Source of the DNA: an uncultured Porphyromonadaceae bacterium
GTDB taxonomy: Bacteria > Bacteroidota > Bacteroidia > Bacteroidales > Muribaculaceae
NCBI GenBank assembly: GCA_900540625.1
Contig: UQGP01000047.1
Coordinates: forward strand, 1-16,794
DNA length: 16,794 bases
Direction: 5' to 3'
Shown here: positions 13,316 through 16,794 of the stretch, one piece after another
Position numbering within the stretch: position 1 is the stretch's first letter
How the letters are laid out: every line of letters begins with the position of its first letter
Program-made: the position numbers and the translations under genes
The notes under the pieces: model-generated
Told to the model about the DNA's origin: nothing
Database searches by the model: none
The model's input: the letters and a program-made list of their open reading frames with translations, nothing else

Positions 13316-14707
13316 ATGAATAAGTATCTCACCATCCTCGCCGCTGCCGCTATGGCCGGGTCTGCAATGTTGACCCCCTCGTGCGATGATTCCTCCGACA
13401 TAGGCAATTCGATTACGCAAGACAGCGTGACCATAATCGTAGACACCACATTCACGCTCACCGGACAATCAGTCAGCAACCATCAAGTGCTGTCTCGTTC
13501 GGTCACCCAGATGATAGGACGAGTGGATGCTCCGGGATTCGGCAGCATTTCCAGCGATATCGTCACCCAGTTTATGCCCTCCAATATCTTGGATACCGTG
13601 GGCGTTGGCGTCAACGATATCGACTCGCTGCGTCTGGTGATGTTGCTCAATATAGGCGAATACACCGGCGACTCGGTGGCGCCTATGGGCTTGGAAGTGT
13701 ACCCCCTGACGCGTCAACTTCCCTCGCCGATATACTCGGACTTCGATCCGACAGGCTACTATGACGGTTCCAAACGTTACGCTTCGCTGATATACAATGT
13801 CAGTGCCGTGGGCGAACCTGACTCGGTCAAGAAACTCAAATATCGTATGTTGGCTGTGACCCTGCCGCGCGACCTCGCCAAAGGGCTCTATTCAGTTTAC
13901 CGGAGCAAGCCTCAGACATATTCCACACCATCGGATTTTGCCAAGGTATTCCCCGGATTGTATATCAAGAACACCTTCGGCAAAGGACGTGTGACGCGTA
14001 TCTCCTCCACGACCATGCATCTGTACTACCACAAGACATACTACGACGAGAGTAAGAAAAAAGACACTACGGTAATACGTGCAGGCAACTATTTTGCCGT
14101 AACGCCCGAGATTGTCACCAACAACAATATCAAGTTGGAAATAGCGCCCGAGATTAAAGCTCGTGTAGCCCGGGGCCAAACCATCATTATGGCTCCTGCC
14201 GGGCTTGACGTGCAATTCCGCTTCCCGGGTCAAGAGATGGTTGATAAATATCGTGCCGGCATTTCCAAAGGCTTGGGTGTGATAAATACCCTGGGAATCA
14301 GCATACCCGTTGAGGAGATAGCCAATAAGTACTCCATAAAACCGCCGACATATCTACTGATGACCCTGTCAAAGGATAAGGATAAATTCTTCCTGGAAAG
14401 CAAGATCCCGGACAACAAAACATCGTTCTATGCCACCTACAACTCGAAAAGTAACACTTACGAGTTCGTCGGGTTGCGCGACTACTTCCTTGACCTGCTC
14501 AAAAAAGACAAGATTACGGACGAGGATATCACCTTCACGCTGACCCCGGTATCCGTCACCTACGAGACTAATTCGTCATACTATTACGGGTCCACGACCA
14601 CTGTGACAGGTGTAGTGCCTTACGTAGCCACTCCCGTCATGGCGCGTTTGAAGATTGAAAATTCAAAAATATCCCTCGTTTATAGTAGGCAAACCATAAA
14701 TTATTAG
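13316..14707 (+). CDS. DUF4270 family lipoprotein
   Basis: A 463-residue secreted lipoprotein, recognised as DUF4270-like by its Bacteroidetes-type layout. The signal sequence ends at Cys23 (TPSC), followed by DDSSD, an acidic patch consistent with outer-membrane or surface display. The next part, DSVTIIVDTTFTLTG, and the repeated QMIGRVDAPGFGSISSDIVTQF-like segment (about 65-86) are typical of the family. The remainder looks beta-rich, with no catalytic motif. Function of the family is unknown to me. ATG at 13316 is chosen over an in-frame TTG at 13304 because it starts the signal peptide. It begins 39 bp after the half glycogen synthase gene; its stop directly abuts the tRNA-Thr promoter box. 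Confidence 0.8.
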   Translation: MNKYLTILAAAAMAGSAMLTPSCDDSSDIGNSITQDSVTIIVDTTFTLTGQSVSNHQVLSRSVTQMIGRVDAPGFGSISSDIVTQFMPSNILDTVGVGVNDIDSLRLVMLLNIGEYTGDSVAPMGLEVYPLTRQLPSPIYSDFDPTGYYDGSKRYASLIYNVSAVGEPDSVKKLKYRMLAVTLPRDLAKGLYSVYRSKPQTYSTPSDFAKVFPGLYIKNTFGKGRVTRISSTTMHLYYHKTYYDESKKKDTTVIRAGNYFAVTPEIVTNNNIKLEIAPEIKARVARGQTIIMAPAGLDVQFRFPGQEMVDKYRAGISKGLGVINTLGISIPVEEIANKYSIKPPTYLLMTLSKDKDKFFLESKIPDNKTSFYATYNSKSNTYEFVGLRDYFLDLLKKDKITDEDITFTLTPVSVTYETNSSYYYGSTTTVTGVVPYVATPVMARLKIENSKISLVYSRQTINY

Positions 14708-14715
14708 TAACTTTG
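14708..14715 (+). promoter_or_regulatory. -7 box of tRNA-Thr
   Basis: TAACTTTG begins at the base directly after the DUF4270 stop codon, so any -33 element lies within that coding sequence. tRNA-Thr starts 43 nt downstream. Confidence 0.62.
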
Positions 14716-14758
14716 CACCGCTCAAGCCGAGGAGACATCCCCTTGACCGGTAGCATAG

Positions 14759-14831
14759 GCCGCAATAGCTCAGTTGGTAGAGCATTTCATTCGTAACGAA
14801 AAGGTCGTGGGTTCGAGTCCCACTCGCGGCT
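14759..14831 (+). tRNA. tRNA-Thr(CGT)
   Basis: A 73-nt cloverleaf: acceptor GCCGCAA with TCGCGGC, D stem GCTC/GAGC, anticodon stem TTTCA/CGAAA around loop TTCGTAA (anticodon CGT), T stem GTGGG/CCCAC with loop TTCGAGT, discriminator T. A-C mismatches occur at 6-67 and 31-39. CCA is not encoded. Confidence 0.95.
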
Positions 14832-14843
14832 CAGACGCAAAAG

Positions 14844-14884
14844 GACGCCATAGTGCAACGCGGCATTATGGCGTCTGTCTTTTT
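14844..14884 (+). terminator. Intrinsic terminator of tRNA-Thr
   Basis: A 13-bp stem (14844-14856 with 14863-14875, one G-U pair) around a 6-base loop, followed by TGTCTTTTT. It starts 12 nt after the tRNA. Confidence 0.86.
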
Positions 14885-14959
14885 GTAGGCATGTGTATGT
14901 TTTGTGATGTGCAAAAGTTAAAAATATGTAAAGCGCGAAGAAGACTGCAGAAAAAGCGT

Positions 14960-14967
14960 TATTTTTG
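14960..14967 (+). promoter_or_regulatory. Putative -7 box of tmRNA
   Basis: TATTTTTG fits TAnnTTTG, 24 nt before the mature tmRNA 5' end, which allows a short leader removed by RNase P. No clear -33 element is seen at the right distance. Confidence 0.52.
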
Positions 14968-14991
14968 CAGGCTTAAAATAAGACCCGGAAA

Positions 14992-15389
14992 GGGGCTGAC
15001 CGGTTTTGACAGCGTGTCGAGGCGGTATGTAAGCGTGCAGAGTGATGATGCCCACGCTCTTTAAACAGAGACATCAGCAAATTTAAATGGCGAAAACAAC
15101 TACGCTCTCGCTGCTTAATCGAAGTACAGTAGATTAGCTTTATTCCGCCACAAGGTTGGCGGAACGAGACATCGCTCCAAGGATGTTGTTCCGAATCTGA
15201 GGGTAAAGCGGTGCAGGTAAATCGGAAATAGTCTGTGGTGTGCCTCGCCATCCGGATGAAATTTTAGAGGATAAGGTCGCGATTGGTGGTCCAGGTCTTG
15301 TCGCGGCACGAAAACCGAAGGCTGGAATAAGCATGTAGAAAGCATATGGTTTCCCTGTTTGGACGTGGGTTCGAATCCCACCAGCTCCA
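14992..15389 (+). ncRNA. ssrA: tmRNA (transfer-messenger RNA)
   Basis: A 398-nt tmRNA that, with SmpB, rescues stalled ribosomes and tags the nascent chain for proteolysis. The 5' end GGGGCTGACCGGTTTTGACA is the classic tmRNA start. Its first seven bases pair with CAGCTCC at the 3' end (one G-U), and the T arm GTGGG-TTCGAAT-CCCAC precedes it. The discriminator is A and CCA is not encoded. An internal tag frame ends YALAA-stop at 15118. It is a one-piece, non-permuted tmRNA. Confidence 0.97.
15089..15118 (+). other. tmRNA proteolysis-tag reading frame
   Basis: From GGC at 15089 the frame reads GENNYALAA then TAA (15116-15118), a tag form known from Bacteroidales such as Porphyromonas. The frame is open upstream, and resuming at GCA (15077) would instead give ANLNGENNYALAA; the GGC choice rests on family precedent. 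The Ala-Ala end is the ClpXP-type degradation signal. Confidence 0.78.
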
Positions 15390-15400
15390 CCCTAACAAAA

Positions 15401-15445
15401 GCAAAAGTCCTGTAGTTCGTCTGAATTACAGGACTTTCGCTTTTT
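15401..15445 (+). terminator. Intrinsic terminator of tmRNA
   Basis: A 15-bp stem (15404-15418 with 15423-15437, one G-U) around GTCT, extended by an outer G-C and C-G pair, then TTTTTATT. It starts 12 nt after the tmRNA end. Confidence 0.88.
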
Positions 15446-15553
15446 ATTATATAATGTATCAGTGACTACACAACAGTTCCAGTTCATCTTTAGCCATACC
15501 CGTTATAAATCTCCGAATCAGAGTTAAAGATATACAAAATAGCTTTGTTTGAC

Positions 15554-15584
15554 TTGATTTATTGCCAAAGAATGAGTATTTTTG
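15554..15584 (+). promoter_or_regulatory. Putative promoter of the DUF3843-like gene
   Basis: TTG (15554-15556) and TATTTTTG (15577-15584) are 20 bp apart in the AT-rich 217-bp gap between the tmRNA terminator and the next gene. The ATG is 78 bp downstream. Chance matches are likelier in such AT-rich DNA. I see nothing else assignable in 15446-15662. Confidence 0.45.
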
Positions 15585-15662
15585 ATGTCTATTAATGAAC
15601 ATGAATAATTGACGAGATAAGCTCCAACTGACAAAATAATCACATATAACCATAATACAGAA

Positions 15663-16794
15663 ATGAAGCGAACGATATTTCCGTATGATTTCTCTCCATA
15701 CTATCCGGTCGGTATCCAGCCATGCCAGATGTATGTGGATGTGGCAAATCGCATTTATAACAGGATAAAGCACATGGACATAAGTTTGCCCGATGCAGAC
15801 AAACTTAAGAAAGAGATAGCCATCAATGTGGCAATCTACTATGAAGACAAGATGTCTGATATCGGGCTGTGGAACGCCTTTGTGCATAAGCACTTGCTCA
15901 CATATACACGCTCTTTACCTTTCTTTGATTCCCATGTTCCTGACAAGAATGATGTGAATGCCCAAGAAGTAGAACTGTTGGTATGGCTGGTATTGTCCAG
16001 AAACTTTGACGACCGCTTTCTCAATCCTTTAGCTATGGGGGAGGACGCGGCAAATGCCATTATGGAGATACTTACAGAGGATGATGAGGTAGACGTTAAC
16101 GATTCTTTGTATGATTTTATATACAACACAGATACGGCTAATGACTATTTTAAGTTGAAGCACGTGCTAATATGGCTTCGTCGCTCCTATCTTCTCTGCT
16201 CTCCTTTATCGGAAGATCAGTTTGAGGAATATCTGGATTCGTACTTAGGACAGTTTAGTAAAGGTGAAGCTATATACTATGCAGAAACTGCTTTATCTAT
16301 GAATTGCGAGATAGGACCAATGGCAGAAATGGCTCATCTGTGGCTGGCGGATATGTATTTGGGAAACGACATGCAAGAGGAGGCAGAAAAACTGAGGAAT
16401 CTGAAGTATTGCCAGCAGGACATGTTTGAGGTGACCAATGCTGATTCTGAATATGCTGTGCTGAAGAGCTCGAAGGACGAAGAGTACAAATTGAAGAATG
16501 TTTATTCTGATGTCTTCTATAAAGGTTCATATATTTGTACAGCGCTTGTGAAATACGCTGATAAAGATTGGGAAATCAATGGTGTGTTGTTCAACTCGAA
16601 GAAAGAGATGTATGACAAGATGCATGAACGTCAGGCAGAACTGAGATACTCTTACAAACATGCCTATCCTTTATACATGAAACTGGCGGAAGGGAAACGC
16701 CTTGCTTTCTTTAAGGACACAACACAACTGCAAGAATGGCTGAATAAGGTTACTGACGGGATGGATACGACAGAGGTCTGCCGTCATTTGCCAA
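15663..16794 (+). CDS. DUF3843-like protein, 3' end cut by the window
   Basis: The frame is open from ATG 15663 to the last base: 377 codons with no stop, so the gene continues outside the window. An in-frame TAA at 15618 and no ATG between fix the start. The N-terminal half (AINVAIYYEDKMSDIGLWNA about 52-71, HKHLLTY 74-80, SLPFFD 83-88) resembles Bacteroidetes DUF3843 proteins, which I recognise only from memory. The middle is helical (MAEMAHLWLADMYL); the C-terminal part seen, KLKNVYSDVFYKGSYI followed by WEINGVLF, looks mixed alpha/beta. No signal peptide, membrane helix or catalytic motif is evident, so it is probably cytosolic and of unknown function. Codon use is AT-richer than in the core genes. 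It is the first gene past tmRNA, a common island insertion site. Confidence 0.8.
   Translation, partial: MKRTIFPYDFSPYYPVGIQPCQMYVDVANRIYNRIKHMDISLPDADKLKKEIAINVAIYYEDKMSDIGLWNAFVHKHLLTYTRSLPFFDSHVPDKNDVNAQEVELLVWLVLSRNFDDRFLNPLAMGEDAANAIMEILTEDDEVDVNDSLYDFIYNTDTANDYFKLKHVLIWLRRSYLLCSPLSEDQFEEYLDSYLGQFSKGEAIYYAETALSMNCEIGPMAEMAHLWLADMYLGNDMQEEAEKLRNLKYCQQDMFEVTNADSEYAVLKSSKDEEYKLKNVYSDVFYKGSYICTALVKYADKDWEINGVLFNSKKEMYDKMHERQAELRYSYKHAYPLYMKLAEGKRLAFFKDTTQLQEWLNKVTDGMDTTEVCRHLP

Noticed and set aside
15459..15893. A 144-codon minus-strand frame past tmRNA, ending in MAKDELELLCSH
   Set aside because: Its 5' part is antisense to the open DUF3843-like gene and I see no family match. The C-terminal end looks protein-like and might be a gene remnant, but the evidence is too thin.
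1..16794. CRISPR arrays, insertion sequences, prophage or toxin-antitoxin modules
   Set aside because: No regularly spaced repeats, transposase motifs, phage genes or paired small toxin-antitoxin genes were seen on either strand.

Overview
The window is a chromosomal segment of a Bacteroidales bacterium. The evidence is nine sites fitting the Bacteroidetes sigma factor -7 box TAnnTTTG (usually TAACTTTG), weak or absent Shine-Dalgarno sequences, lipoproteins with an acidic patch after the lipid Cys, a DUF4270 lipoprotein, tRNAs without encoded CCA, and a tmRNA tag ending GENNYALAA. The GC-rich core suggests Muribaculaceae or a relative, but I cannot fix the genus.

Layout. 1-1312: an AT-richer serpin lipoprotein (+), closed by a perfect 24-bp inverted repeat shared with a convergent outer-membrane beta-barrel gene (1398-2021, -). 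2208-6976: a minus-strand cluster, in transcription order panC, panD, ffh, folD, capA-like. It covers pantothenate synthesis, the signal recognition particle GTPase, one-carbon folate metabolism and a CapA-fold protein. 7133-8227: a MetE/UROD-fold protein (-) that lacks most methionine synthase zinc ligands, behind its own strong promoter and a GC-rich leader of about 160 nt with several hairpins. 8586-12010: purD, an uncharacterised polytopic membrane protein and pdxB (-), the last two overlapping by ATGA.

12213-14831 (+): tRNA-Pro(TGG), a half-length glycogen/starch-synthase-like protein, a DUF4270 lipoprotein and tRNA-Thr(CGT). 14992-15389: tmRNA (ssrA) with a strong terminator. Beyond it, base composition becomes AT-richer and one open reading frame (15663 to the window end, no stop) encodes a DUF3843-like protein; the tmRNA 3' end is a plausible island boundary.

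Most of the window is housekeeping: coenzyme A, pyridoxal phosphate, purine and folate metabolism, protein targeting and ribosome rescue. The points most worth a second look are the zinc-site-less MetE-like protein with its leader, the degenerate half glycosyltransferase paired with DUF4270, the serpin, the membrane protein coupled to pdxB, and the region past tmRNA. I see no CRISPR array, insertion sequence, phage module or recognisable defence system.
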